DNA from: Eopsaltria australis
Lineage: Eukaryota > Chordata > Aves > Passeriformes > Petroicidae
Length of the DNA: 64,000 nucleotides
Direction: 5' to 3'
Assembly (NCBI GenBank): GCA_034509425.1
Contig: JAVTVJ010000033.1
Span: forward strand, 2,976,001-3,040,000
This document shows positions 1 through 12,698 of this stretch, piece by piece. Both the position numbers and the translations under genes were made by a program. Every line of letters starts with the position of its first letter. The stretch's first letter is position 1. The notes below the pieces were generated by a model, which saw only the letters and a program-made list of their open reading frames with translations, did not search any database and was not told the DNA's origin.

Positions 1-159
1 TCAGGACAGCTGCTGGGTTTGGTTTTCTTCTCTCTCAGCCTAGTTTACTTCTCCCTACACCTGAGATAATTGAACAACTGTCTCAGGTTCCTTTAGGCAG
101 CTTAACAGTCCAAAGTTCCAGCCAGGAGGTTTATTGAGGGAGGGGTGGCCTTGCTGATT

Positions 160-288
160 GCAGTTTCTGCCTGTGGCCTCTTGTCCTGGCACCACCGAGA
201 AGAGGATGGCTCCATCCTCTACACTCCCTCCCTTCCATTGGTAAAATCCCCTCTCAGTCTTCTCAATTACAATCTAGATGATCTGACA
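160..288 (-). mobile_element. CR1 LINE fragment, antisense
   Basis: The + strand reads like the reverse complement of the end of CR1 ORF2 and its 3' UTR: a 'ctcttgtcctggcacc' block, then 'gaagaggatggctccatcctct', then 'aaaatcccctctcagtcttct'. These are the usual CR1 landmarks in this order. The 3' terminal tail is missing on the left and the 5' part stops near 288, so this is a short, decayed internal piece. The 159 bases before it are not recognised. Identification is by family resemblance only. Confidence 0.6.
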
Positions 289-3200
289 GAATCATCTTCA
301 AAAGGTGATTCTTTTATCTAAGGCCTACTAGTTATATTTGATATTTAAAGTTCTAGGACATTGAATTCAAAGGTATGAACCACACAAGACAAACATAAGA
401 AGTGTACATGGAGACCTCTGTGAACTAAATTCCTTTGAATTAACAAAATATTCCTACTAAAGAAAATTTTTCCTTTGCTCTTGAGGTTTTAGATTCTGGC
501 ATGTGGGACTGAACTTCTTCCATGCGTTAAACTGAACTACTGTGTGAAGTAATTGCAATGCTTAATAACCACCCCTCCCCTCAAATCAATATTTTATTTC
601 CCCAGTGTTACCAAAAAAGGAAAAATCTGTTAAGTCACTAGTGCTCAATGTTAATTACATCACGCAAGAAGCAAATTTGGTCAACTTGCTTTATTCTCTG
701 TTGAGTAAAAGAAGACTTACACTTTAGCAGCATCAATAGCTTAGCAAATTTCTTATGTGAATCTTCAGATAAAAATTTGTTTCTGTAAGTAAAAACTGTC
801 AGACAAAACATTTGTGATTCTGTGCTGTAACTAAAGTGTTACACTGCTGACTCTCTTTAGATCTGTGTGACAACAAGTTGTCTCCATGGAGCTTCTCCAT
901 GCAAATCAAGGAATAATACCCACCAAAAGGCATGCAGACCCTTGCCTAACCTAACACATTTTCTCCTTGCAGTCATGGGTCTGTCTCCTTCCCTCCATCA
1001 CTTTGTAACAACAGCAGCTTATGCAATTCTTGAGAAAGCTTTAGACTTTCCATGAGATGGCTGCTTACTGTCTAGGCTTGTATTATTAATGATGAAACCC
1101 ATTCTTTGTGGTGTTTTCTGAAGCAGTTACACAAGTACTTTGCCTCTGAACTATTGGGTATTATATCAGAGTTGGGATACTGTAGTGGTGACATTAAAAG
1201 GTAGTGTGGGCTGGATCTACTGTTCATCTTCAAAGAGGCAGCTCTGAGTTTATCCTTGAATTTTCAAATAAGATCAGCTTTCTTCCATGTGGGGAAAATT
1301 TCCCAGTTTAGTCCTGATGCTAAATTTCAGCCTTAAGCAAGTTTTTCTAAGAAAAGACTAGCCTGTGACAAACAAGAATCAGTGATAGGCTGATAATTAT
1401 AGCAATGTTTGAACGTACTGTTGTGGCTTGCCTTTGTAGTGAAGCTAGTGAAGCATCCCCTAGAGTAAATTACATTTTTTATAAATACCAAACATTCGGG
1501 AATAATTACTGCAAAGCATTTGGATGCCTGAAGGCTCACTCACTTGTGAATGGAGCCAACAGTGAGAAACAGACATGGAAGAGCCACACATTTCTTATGA
1601 GTGTCTGTCTTTCCCAAATGCATTCATTCTATCTTGTTCTTCAAAGCCACTTGAAAAGGCTTTTTTGCCCTTTATGAATTCAAAACATCACTAAACAATC
1701 ACCGCTTTTCTTGTTTGAACAACATGCTTCTCTCAGTTCTAGATTTAGCAATAAATTCTAAAATTTCTTAGATGAGACGTTTTCTAAATGAGCCATTTTC
1801 TCTACCAACTGGGATGATTTTGTGTGGTTTTCATCTTTTTTGTTTTTCTGTAGGCAGATGAGTCAAGTAAAGATTATCAAGTACCAGAGAGTTGACTTCG
1901 CATATTTCTGTTAATATAGCTAAATACCTTTTTTCCATGATGTATCTTTCAAAAGTACAATTGAGCAATCTTTGTAGACACTGACAGTTTATATACAAAC
2001 CTTCCCAACAAAAATATTCCCTCTATTAGGTGCTTACTATTTTAAGCCCTTAGTTTTTTACGTTCTCACTTCCTAAAGTAATTTTTTTTTGTCTTTCTTC
2101 ACCTCTTAATTACATCAGGTAATCTCTCTAATGATATTGTCATATATTTAATCTCCTTTTTCATTGTTTTTTACCTGTTTATTTTGGCTTGTTATTCATT
2201 GAAAATGTCCCTGTTAAAGATGACTCTTTCAACAGGGACCAGAGACCAGCATTTTTTTTTAATCTGCCTATTGTTTCTGTGAACTGGTGAAGATGTATGC
2301 TGCCTTGGGCATAGCCTCTTGTAGGAATGATGGATTATTCCTACAAAAATAACCTATTTTGCTATTTTGCTATGAATTTTCTGTTGCTAGACATACTGTC
2401 TTCCAAAATTACTAATTCCAAAGATGCCAGTGTGAAAAGAATGAAGCCTAATTTATCCTGGGTAGGTATTAATTTCAGCATTTTTTCAGTTTCATTTTTG
2501 TAGTTAGCTTACTTTCATTCTCTGTTTTTATTGACTGTCTTGCTTTAGAATAATTCTGGAAAATACTGGGTTTGAGGAACAGAACTGCATGAGTAAATAA
2601 TTTATATTTTGTGATTGATGTGGGATTCAGATTCAACTTCATACATATCCATACCTAGTTGTCTACACACAACATAGAAATCTATACCCTCCCTCCTGTC
2701 AGTGGAACTGATTGAATTTCTGGATTGGCAGTTACAGAATGACTAAAATTTCATCTGTGAAGGGTGGAAATTTTTTTTATAATGTTGTCGCTTAAATTAT
2801 TGATGCTCAGAAATGCAGAAAGTCTAGGACAGGCAACATTCAAAAAATAAAGCAAATTATTTATTAACACTGGTATTTCTGTATTGAAGGACTGAAAATT
2901 ATTATGACGGTTAAGTATTTAAAAATTTGGAGAGAAAACCAGAGAGAAAACCACATGACATAAATGTTTAGAACAAAAAAATGTAACAAGGTTGTTATAA
3001 TTGACATGCAATGTGAAATCCAGAACCTTGTTTTGGGTATTTATGATATCCATAAAAACAGAAGGAATTAAGTAATACAACAAGACACAGAATGAATCAC
3101 CATATTGAAACTACAACAGGAAAGAAGTCATAAGACTGGCTGGTACAGAAATGTTGGATACAGATAAGGACTAAAAGTCTCATATTGGATGTGCAACAGG

Positions 3201-5749
3201 GCTTAGAGAAAAAATTTAAATTTGAAGGTGTACAAACCTGAACCATTATCAATTTCATAATTTCTTTCAGAGACTTGAAAAAATCTACTTTTTCAAAACA
3301 CATATGAAAGATGAGTTTTATTTTAGTAAAGTTGTCTGGTGACTACTACACACTCTTCTCATTTTCAATTTACACAGACATGTGAATTCAATGAAAGAAC
3401 TGAAATATATTACTTCAATTTCTAGTGGCATGTTGTAAAGAAGTAAAAGCATGGGATAGGGAAAAGGGAGGTACATTTTTTTCATGCATTGAAATGCTAA
3501 GAAGAGTTAAGAATAATTTTTCTGGAAGGACAATCTTGGAGCTCATCAACTGAACATTTCCCTTTGCCCAGCCAGGCATCAAAAGGAAAATAATAATTTT
3601 ATAAAATATTGTGAATACAATGAATTTTAGCTTCCTTAGTATTCCGAACACTCCAAGTTTCCCACACTTAAGACATTCCACCTCAAAGAATTTTACATTA
3701 TTATTATTTGCACTGCATAGCTTACTGAAATATCTTACTCATGATGTATTGTCAAAGAACTAGGAACAAAACAAACTGAAAGTACTTATATATTGTACAT
3801 TACTTATACAGGTAGAGACAGTAGCATGAGATACCTATTGTAATTGGGCAGAAATACTGCTGCCATTCTGGTTCTATTATTATTTCTCATTGACAAATTG
3901 TTGCTAGTTCACTGATTTATTTATTGTTTTGTTTTCTAAAGTACTACCAAAGTACCCTTTACAGACATGGTCTAACCACAAGAAAAAATAGTATCACAGA
4001 ATGAAATATTTATGAAGATCACAGTCAATAGAAATTATATGTTTTAGAAGTGACTGCCCATGTTGTAAAAAAAGGAAATTCAAGTTTAAATTATAAGATA
4101 TATATCTAAAATCAGTTGAGTATATTTTTCTGTCTAAATGTTGAATTTTCCATTAAGATAAAAGAAAATTATCAATAGAGATGTACTACTCTATGGTGAG
4201 ATTACAGACACCAATAACCTTTGTTTCATATTAAGTTGATACCAATTCCAAGGTTATATCAAAGCTACTGTCAATCCTTGTTGTCATCACATACATAGTA
4301 AATATTACTAAATATTACTCTACACTTCATTGGCTATTCAAAGTGTGTGCAATCAGATTGGGCTCCTTGATGTGTCACGATATGCTGTGGTGCAAAATTA
4401 ATCTGAAATCAATGCAATACTCCCACTGACTTAAAATAACTTTAAATCAAGACTGGTCACTGTAGTGATGCATCTCAGGTTATCTTTTATTTGTGATGCA
4501 AAAGAAATCTGTTTTTTACCCATGTAACCTTGATTTTAATATGGAAAGAAAAAGCCCCTGTTGGCACTTCTGGTCATGACATAAACTGTTCACCATACCA
4601 TAAAATCAAGGTTAAGTATGGGAAAGGGCAGAGTATCAATTAGAGTTTTTACTGTCTGTGATTTAAAAGAAAAGATGCTTAAGGACACATTTTTTGTTTG
4701 TTATGAACTGCAGTGTTTCACTTGTGTCTGAAGTGTGGAATTGATCCACAACAGTTTATAGTAGCTGACTATTTAGCTGGTAACACCTAATTCCAGTCTT
4801 CATTTGCACCAGTAACTACATGGCTGTGAAAGGAGGCTGATTTAAGAGCATGTGAGCAAGCTTAGAATTAGAGCCATAGACTTTATTGCTACGCTATCAA
4901 AGCAGAGAATAAAACAAACAGATTCTCCTAAGCTATTTTTATGGCTCCCAATTTGGTATATTCTGAGCTTTTCATATATATTAATAAATTTATCCTCACC
5001 AAGTTCATTTGAGAAAAGGGAATATTTTTTAGGTTCTTTGAACAATTGTTGCTGTGGAAAACGAATCAGATATATTAAATGTCAAGCATCAATAATTTTA
5101 TTCCCAATATTACTAAAAATTCATAGTCCAGAGAGATGAAAAATGAAAGGCTAAATTCAATAATGGTGTCTCAATATTGTTTCAGTGTTGTGTGAATCAG
5201 TGTCCCACAGAAAGTTATTTGCAGATTTTTTAGAGCAGTTGTTCTTACCTTTTTTTGAGTTACCCTCAATATAATGATCTTCTCACCATCCACATGCCCC
5301 ATCTCTGTGCCGCCTTAGCAAGGGCTCTATCACTGTTCTCATTTATCAGGGTGCAGTCCTTTGGCAGGGAATCAGTGGAATAAATGGAACCATGTTAGTG
5401 CATCCACTGAGACGGTTCGGCTAATCCTATTCTTCTCAATTCCCTGGACAGAAAAAATGTCTATGGAGTGCATTGGCCTATATCTTGAGATGCATCACTT
5501 GTTCCTGTGCTCTGACATACCAGAATTGATACTACAAGTTATAGGCAGCATAGAGAGACAATGAAGAGCTGATACACCATGCAACTTGTGCAGAATGAAA
5601 CAGCCAGTTTGGAGAGAAATGGACCTCATATTTCAGATTTATTGAGAATCCACATGTAGGAGAAGGGCAAGAAATGAGACAATCAAAGGTGCAAGGAAAT
5701 TGAAAAGGGCAGTGTGATGGCACATTCCATACACGATGGGCATCTTTTC
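289..5749. other. AT-rich DNA without a supported gene
   Basis: No convincing gene or dated repeat was seen. Open frames are short (up to 95 codons) and have ordinary background composition. One acceptor-like site ends at 1853 and is followed by 13 codons and a stop. An exon-like segment at 2391-2462 lies between an AG and a GTAGGT. Both are weak. There are short T and A runs but no long tandem repeat. Confidence 0.5.
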
Positions 5750-7018
5750 AGTGGATTTGGCATGCTATTTTTTTACACAGTATGGATTCACTGAGGGTAA
5801 ATAATTTTTGATCAAAAATTGCTTTCTACAATGTAAAAACTACCCAGATGGATGAGTGGTGAGAAGAGGATATTGTCTATCCCCACCTCAGAAAAGCTTT
5901 CGACACTGCCTCTCACAACATCCTTGTACACAAACTCAGGAAGAACTTGATGAGTGAAGAGTGAGTGGATTGAGAAGTGGCTGAAGAGCAGATCACAGAG
6001 GGTTGCAATCGGTGGCACAGAGTTTAGCTGGATACTTGTCAGTAGTGGTGTCTCCCAGCATTCAATACTGGGCCCCGAATTGTTGAACTTATCCACCAAT
6101 GGTTTGCATGAAGGGACAGATGCCTCCTTCAGCAATTTTGCTGATGACACAAAGCTGGGAAGAGCGGCCAATATCCCATAGGGCTGTGCAACCCTTCAGA
6201 GGGACCTCGACAGGGTGGAGGGATGGGCAGAGAAGAACACCTTGAAGTTCAACAAAGGCAAATGCAGGGTCCTGCACTGTGGAAAAATAACCCACCAGTA
6301 CAGGTTGACCTGCTGGAAAGCAGTTCACTGGAGAAGGACCTGGGGGTTCTATGGTCAACAAGCTGTCCCTGAGCCAGCAGTGTGACCTGGTGTCCAAGAT
6401 GGCCAATGGTGTCCTGGGGTGCACTAGGAAGAGCACTGCCAGCAGGTCAAGAGAGGTGATCCTGTCTCTCTACTCAGCCCTGGTGAGGCCTCAGAGTCCT
6501 GTGTCCAATTCTGCTTTCCTCAGTTAAGAGAGACAGGAAGATCCTGGAGTGGGTCCAGCAGAGGGCCACAAAAATTATTAGGGGACTGGAACGTCTCTCT
6601 TGTGAGGAAATACTGAGGGAGCTGAGCCTGTTCAGCCTCAAGAAGAGACAACTGTTAGGGAACCTCATCAATGTCTGTAAATATCTGTAGGGAGGGTGTC
6701 AAGAGGAGGGAGCCTGGCTCTTCTTGGTGGTACCAGGAAACAGGACAAGAAACAACTGACAGAAACTGATGCTCAGGAAGTTCCACCTGAATCTGAGAAA
6801 GGGTTTCTTTTCTGTGTGGGTCAAAGCACTCAGAAACAGATTTTCCAGAGATATTGTGGAGTCTCCCTCACTGGAGATGTTCAAAAACCATCTAGACATA
6901 GTCTCATGTCATGTACTCTAGGACATGTACTCTAGGATGACCCGGCTTGAGGAGGGAGATTGGACCAGATGATCCCCAGCGGTCCCTTCCAACATTACCC
7001 ATTGATTCCATGAACAAC
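5750..7018 (+). mobile_element. CR1 LINE, 5'-truncated, RT C-terminal half plus 3' UTR
   Basis: Translation in shifting + frames shows reverse transcriptase landmarks of CR1 ORF2. Near 5895 there is a motif-A-like KAFDT stretch (read as kSFRHC or KAFDTASHN depending on frame). In the frame 5954-6181 there is NFADDTKLG, the FADD motif C that carries catalytic aspartates. From 6350 to 6680 the conserved ORF2 C-terminal DNA is visible (tactcagccctggtgaggcc; agcctgttcagcctcaagaagag). The 3' UTR ends with 'ggtcccttccaacattaccc' and a 'gattccatga' tail near 7010, the CR1 3' end. Frames are broken several times, so the element is inactive. The left edge is approximate. Confidence 0.9.
6910..6937. 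repeat. 14-bp tandem duplication inside CR1 3' UTR
   Basis: The unit catgtactctagga occurs twice head to tail within the CR1 3' UTR. It is a local slippage duplication that postdates the insertion or belonged to this copy's source. Confidence 0.8.
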
Positions 7019-9544
7019 TCAAGTGACTGAACTGGGAAACAAGTAGCAGCTGGATAATCTAAGTTTAATTTTGATACTGTAATTTGCATACCTCAAAAGT
7101 CTTGCATGAAGATTTTCACCAATTTTTGGTGTAGTCATTGCAGACTGGCTAAAAGCATATCTATGAAGAAGATAGTAATTTCTTCCACGTTAGGTTCTTG
7201 CTTCAGAACAAATATTTTTAATTTGGGTCAATCATCCATGCATAGGCATCTCATGCCATTTGAAATGCCCTTAATTGTTTAATGTATCACCTTCACAAGG
7301 CTGACAGACAGAAAGATGTATACCCTTCTGTAGTATCAGTTGAAATACAGCAGAGGCATCCTATTGCATGTCAAGTTACACTATTATGCTGTGTCTGGAC
7401 AACTGGACTGAATTCCTTATTTGTCTATTTACAGACATGAAAGTATTGCACTCAGTTTAGCAGTCAGATACCTAAGATAACTACACTTAACTACAAAGCA
7501 ATCGTTCATTTAGGAAAGACAAAAGTCAGCTTGGTCATACTTGCCATCCATAATTCCAGGCTTTTCTATACAGTCTTACTACTTCATATCTGCCCATACT
7601 GCCTCTTATGAAATTACCTTGACAATACATGGTGAAATTAAAAAGGTGCACTGTGCTCACTTCCAGAGTTACCATGAACTTTTCCAAGATCTTGGACAGT
7701 GCCTGATGCTAGTTACAGTCAGGCCATGTGTGGGGTTCATCAAGCAGACAGAAAAATCACAGCAAATATCCCTTTCAGTACTTATGCAGATGGATGTAGA
7801 CTGGTAAAGTGTTTTCTTGGTGTGTCGACAATGCCTATTATGAATGCACATGCTGGAGGTCTAGAAATGAGCAGAGGAATTGTGTCATGGGAAAAGGCCC
7901 AGATTGTTGTGACTGTACACATAAGAGACACCAGGCTGAGTTTCTGTGTCCAGACCCCCAGGTATAGCCATCCAGCAGCTGTGAGTTTATGTGTTTTGTG
8001 TCAGGAGGGCAGCCAGATGCTTACATAGGAATGAAAAAACAGAGTAAAGAAAAATCATAAATGAGAACTCAATCATCTAGACTTTGATTTTTAGTCTAAA
8101 TAACCGCACTGTGTTATGCCTTAGTGCACTTTCAAGGTGAATTTTTTGCTTTAAGAAATCTTGTAAAGATTACCTTTTTTATTATGCAAATCTAGAAATT
8201 TTTGTCATAGTTGTCTTTTAAAATGAAATGTAGTGTTAAATTATCTTGGTCATCAAATAGTCATTTTTCCTTTTTAATTAACCTTGGAAAAGTGTTCTTT
8301 ATCTTCTGGCTTTATATAGCATTCTGAGAATTAATTTCTCAGTCACTCAAAAAACATCCAAATAGCTGTTTATTTTACTAACCAATAAATATCTTTGTAT
8401 TTCATATTGGTACCTAAAATCATCCAATTTATAAGAAGACCCCACAAATACCTCTGTCACTAGAAAGAAGAGTATCCAGCTATAAGATAGGAATGGAGAC
8501 AGATAAATTCATTTAGAAGAGATTTAGATTTTATCTGTGCTTCATCATCTCCCAGAGTACCTATCCATTTTTACTAACTAGGAAGCCAAGAGCAACCTAG
8601 GTATCTCAATAAAGCATTTAAAGTTAATGATGTGAATCAATCCATAAGCTTTTTAGACTCACTAAGCCTATACAATATTTCTTTATAAGACTCCAGAATA
8701 ATGATTTATGCACACTGTGTCATAGAATGTATTCTTAAAGGTTGATTGGTTTCCTAACAAGCTGATTTGAAGTTTATGGTAGCTACACACAACTCATGAT
8801 GAAAACTACTATAAAAAAATTACAGAAGTTTCATGCACTTTCAGAAACCTTAAGACCAATTTAAATACCATAAGCACTGCAAATATTAAAAGAACTAACA
8901 TTCTGTCAGAGTTTTTAAACTGAGCCTAAAATAAAATTATTGAACAGAAGCAGCTCTCAAGAACTATGATCTTAACTGTGGACTAAGAGGTGGTTGTGCT
9001 TATTACAGATTTACAGATGAGAGACGTTACTTCTGAAGGATTTCAGACTCATCACTTATCATGAGAAACCAAAGATTTCTTCAGCATTTCTTTAATTAAC
9101 ATGCACTTCTTATGAAAAAAAAGAAACCAAATACAACTGCACACAATTTTCAGTCTAAGTATTTTTTGAATGAATGCTTATCACTGAGTATTTCAAAGAA
9201 GAATAGAAGTGAGAATGAAATTGTTAGTTACTAAAATTACAACTTATATTTAATAGAACTCGTGTATCAAAATATATGAATGTAGGATTTAGAAATCAAA
9301 ACAAAACAACATTTTCATATATCACTCACCTTCTTATCTGCTCTTATGCCATGAACTCATGTTTGTGTTTCAAGGTAAAAGACAATCAACAACTTTGGAT
9401 CTCAAGATTTCCAGATGTTGAAACAGAGTCTAAAATAAAAGGAGGTCTGCTTCTATTCTCATTTTCATGAATAATTTAAATTTTCTTTTAAGACCTAGCT
9501 TAATCTACCCAACTGCTAGTGTCTTTAATTGCTCTCTTTCTACA
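7019..9544. other. AT-rich DNA without a supported gene
   Basis: Two overlapping + strand open frames (7541-7807, 88 codons; 7699-8028, 109 codons) are longer than most here but show no recognisable domain, no good splice borders and no signal peptide. I do not call them genes. The rest is AT-rich and unremarkable. If the exon at 9546 is real, this is probably the intron before it. Confidence 0.45.
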
Positions 9545-9545
9545 G

Positions 9546-9630
9546 GTGGCTGTCAGATGTGACCAGAAAGTTTAACCTGGGCATCACAGACCATTATGTC
9601 TCATTATCCACAAGAAGATACTTGGATTGA
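9546..9630 (+). CDS. Candidate last coding exon of an unidentified gene
   Basis: A strong 3' splice site (pyrimidine-rich ttaattgctctctttctacag, AG at 9544-9545) is followed by the only frame that stays open. It begins with one base that completes a split codon, then reads WLSDVTRKFNLGITDHYVSL and seven more residues to a TGA at 9628-9630. The other two frames stop within 10 codons. About 240 bases downstream lie a canonical AATAAA (9869) and a GT-rich element, so acceptor, coding tail, short 3' UTR and polyadenylation site are in order and at normal spacing. The residue mix (charged, with Tyr, Trp and His) is protein-like. I do not recognise the family, and no preceding exon could be assigned in 1-9545. 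A chance arrangement cannot be excluded without transcript data. Confidence 0.5.
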
Positions 9631-9868
9631 GAATTTAGTCAGATTGTAATTGCTGGCTTTCTGACTGTCTTTTTGCAAGTTTAATCATTGTCTAACTATC
9701 TGCAAAAAGAACTGCTGGAATGACCCATTTTTTAGTAATTTTAAAGTTTTAGAGAATGGTATGATAACGAATTTCCTGACATTAACTTCTACACACTTTT
9801 AACCAATTTCTAAACTGCTTTTTAAAAAATCAACCCAAAGTTTATGAACTGTGTTTTCTATGTATTCT

Positions 9869-9920
9869 AATAAAAAATACAAGATGATAACAGCTGTGTT
9901 GAGGTTTTGTTTGTAAACTG
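9869..9920 (+). terminator. Candidate polyadenylation site (AATAAA plus GT-rich element)
   Basis: AATAAA at 9869-9874 is followed about 20 bases later by tgtgttgaggttttgtttg (about 9896-9914), the spacing and composition of a vertebrate cleavage and polyadenylation site. It lies about 240 bases after the stop codon of the candidate exon at 9546-9630 on the same strand. That would give a short 3' UTR. Confidence 0.5.
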
Positions 9921-10275
9921 CATTTGTTTTGAGAAAGATTACTCTGTGCTCTTTTATCATACTTCGCTTCTTAGTTTTTGCTTACTTTTGTATACAAGCA
10001 TTTTTTTTCTCTGTCTATAAGATGGGCACCAAAAGGTCTTTATTAAAAGTTTTCTCTTTATTACTAAAGTTATCTGAGCTTCTAGTAGGCATATATATTG
10101 ATTTTTTAGCAAAACTTATAATATTTTTAATTTTTTAACAAAACTTTGAGACAAAAGAAAGGCAACACTTGCTTGTTTGTACATAGAAAATGGATTTACA
10201 AATATAAAAAAGAGTTTGTAATAGGAAAAATTTTAAAAGGTTAAAGGCTTTGATTTAAATTCACATACATACACA

Positions 10276-10381
10276 GTGCTCATAACGCCAAGGTTGTGGT
10301 TTTGATCCCTGCATGGGCCATTCACTTAAGAGTGATCCTTGTGGGTCCCTTCCAACTCACAATATTCTGTGATTCTGTGAC
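10276..10381 (+). mobile_element. tRNA-Ile-derived SINE with CR1-like tail (TguSINE1-like), 5'-truncated
   Basis: The 5' part (10276-10320) reads as the 3' half of a tRNA-Ile gene: anticodon-loop remnant gtgctcataacgcc, variable loop aaggt, a B-box-like gttttgatcc (consensus GGTTCGATCC) and the acceptor end gggcca. It runs directly into ttcacttaagag, then cttgtgggtcccttccaactc and a tandem attctgtgattctgtga end. That end is the CR1-type 3' tail used for trans-mobilisation. The A box and the 5' half of the tRNA are absent, so the copy is 5'-truncated. From memory this layout matches TguSINE1 of passerines. Confidence 0.85.
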
Positions 10382-12698
10382 TAAGCTGAGCTGTCTGAAT
10401 CCCTGAGGTCCACAAAAATTGAGTCTCAAACACTTTAGGGACCAGACTTTTCTTCTGGTGCCAGCTGGTTTAAGAAGCAGTGAAAATAGCTTTTCTTATC
10501 TTATTTTAGCACTAGTTCTCTTGGACAGATTAAAAAGTGCAGAGGAAAGCAAAATGAATAGTAATAGCAACAACAAACTACAATTTAAGGAGCTTGTAAA
10601 AAGATTTTGCTTGAGTCTAAAACTTTTGTTATCTTTCAATGTCTGATATATCCAGCCACAACTGTGTACATCCCTTCTAGGTCTATCTACAGTTATTTAA
10701 AACATACAGGATTATCCAGTAACTTTTTAATCTGATGCGTGTGAAAACTTTTCATTGACTTACAGGCAGACAGACTGAATAATCAAAAACTAACGTAATT
10801 TCATATACATCATTTCATGTTTGTGACAGTTAAAGAATGATCTCATTCTATGAAGCAATCAAGATTTCAATGCACAGGTACTATTGTAAATAAAAAGCAC
10901 TGTCCATGATACATTCTGTGCCAAAACACATAAGAAAGGTAACTGCCCCTTTTCAGTCACTCCACCGATTTCTTGTGTAAATAGGGAAAAGCACTGAGTA
11001 TCAGATTTATTTCATTTAATGTTATGTACCTTATCCTCAACATCTACTAAGTCAATGGTAAGGTAAATGTATCTCCACTGCTAATTCTCTTCTTCACATA
11101 ACTAAAATGTGAGAACAGAGACCATCATTTGGATAATGATAATTGACAAAGTTAGGCTTTGGTTGAAACAAATCCCAATTTCAATATCTCCATGTCTCAA
11201 TGCCCTTTTCTTTAGGTCCAGACTGCTCTCTTTAAAACTCTTTAGAATGCTAGTTTTACCATGATAGTCATCATCCACTAATTCCCATTATTACTTGTGA
11301 ATAATTCTAGCTTTTGAATTATACACCTCTCCTAAATATTTTTAAAATATAAATATTTGATACAGTAACACTGAAAAGTTTAAGAAGCTGTTGCACGTCA
11401 TAGTACTGGGAGAGAGAGAAACCTAGAGGAGTAAAGCTGAGATCTGCTACTGTGTTTCTCTGTGTGCTCAACTCAGCAAGATCATGTATCTCATTAATGC
11501 CATCTACTTTGGAATCAAACAGCATCCACATCCTTTTTGGTCAGTTTTACAAGCTGTCACTATTAACTTATGTCCTATCAGATACCACTCTATATTCCCA
11601 AACTGAAATACTTCAGATTTCTTCTCATTCTTTCCTTTCTCTTTCTTATTTGAACATATTCCAGTTTTGACTTCATGCTCAACTGCTTTAAACAGCTTTA
11701 ACAGTCCATGTCAGTACCAGTAAATTAACTTTTTCTAAAGTCAGTTACTTCCTCATCTCTGGCCTATTAGCAATACTGTCAGTAAATGTAGCCCAGATCA
11801 CAAAGACACCTTTCCTCTGAAAAAACTCCCCTCACTCATAATCTCCCTAGTCTAACTAACCTTCTCCCAAAAAGAATAGATCAGAAGAAATTTTGTTATG
11901 TACTCTTTGTTCAAAAAAAAAGATTGAATTCTTGTTGAAGGAGTTCACAGTACAAGTCTGCAAACACTTTTTCCCCGCAAAGAGTTACCTGACTTTATTT
12001 TGTTTAAATATTGTCAAACATATTACCTTGCCTCTATATCAATTTTCTACTGCAGAAAATTTTATTTTATTCAAAATCTTTTTCTGAAGGCTTAAGGACA
12101 AAAAGTTAAGATTATGGTCACAATTATGAAAATTATAGCTAAGGAAAAGTGCACACCTGGCTAAAAAAACGCCATAATTTTAACTCCCAGTTAATGATTT
12201 TTAAAACTCCCTTAATCAGTTAAAACTGATCATATACCTCAATCTCCTGAATTTTAACAGATCTTTTAAGAGCACATTATCTTTTTTCCATAAAAAATAA
12301 ATTGTGATTATCTAACACCTTGGAGATTAGTCTTACAACCAGACAGGGAGAAGAAAGATTAAATTACACATTTACATTATATTTTATTTAGAATTTCCTG
12401 CATACTTTCTTCTATGGAGATCATAGTGTACAATTGCAATTGTTTATCAACCTAGAATCACTTTCTATAGGTTTTATGAAATTTATTAAGCATGGAAATT
12501 ATCAGATGTATTGTAACTTTTTTTGCTATGTAATAAGGGGATTTAGAGCAGTTTTATGCTTGGTTGGTGAAGAGTAATGATTCTTTTGACTTTCTCAGCT
12601 AGTTCAGGGGTCTTCTGCCTTCAAAGTCTATCATACTTGAAGTAGTTTCAAACAAATATCAGACTTGTCATCATGATGCACTAGCATGTTAAAGCTGA
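10382..12698. other. AT-rich DNA without a supported gene
   Basis: Only short background open frames were seen, none over 84 codons with splice-like borders. No recognisable repeat was found. Confidence 0.5.

Noticed and set aside
861..1055. Cys-containing frame after a ctctctttag acceptor, resembling an EGF-like piece
   Set aside because: Cysteine spacing does not match an EGF module and no donor follows.
1854..1895. Strong T-rich acceptor followed by 13 codons and a stop
   Set aside because: A 13-codon frame is not significant, and T-rich acceptor look-alikes are common in this DNA.
2391..2462. Exon-like segment between AG and GTAGGT
   Set aside because: Its end phase does not fit the candidate exon at 9546, and the acceptor is only moderate.
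7699..8028. 109-codon + strand frame
   Set aside because: No splice borders, no signal peptide and no domain; it overlaps another open frame. Kept only as a note in the gap entry.
10276..10320. Possible tRNA-Ile gene
   Set aside because: Only the 3' half is present, with a degraded B box and a CR1-like tail attached; it is a SINE, not a tRNA gene.
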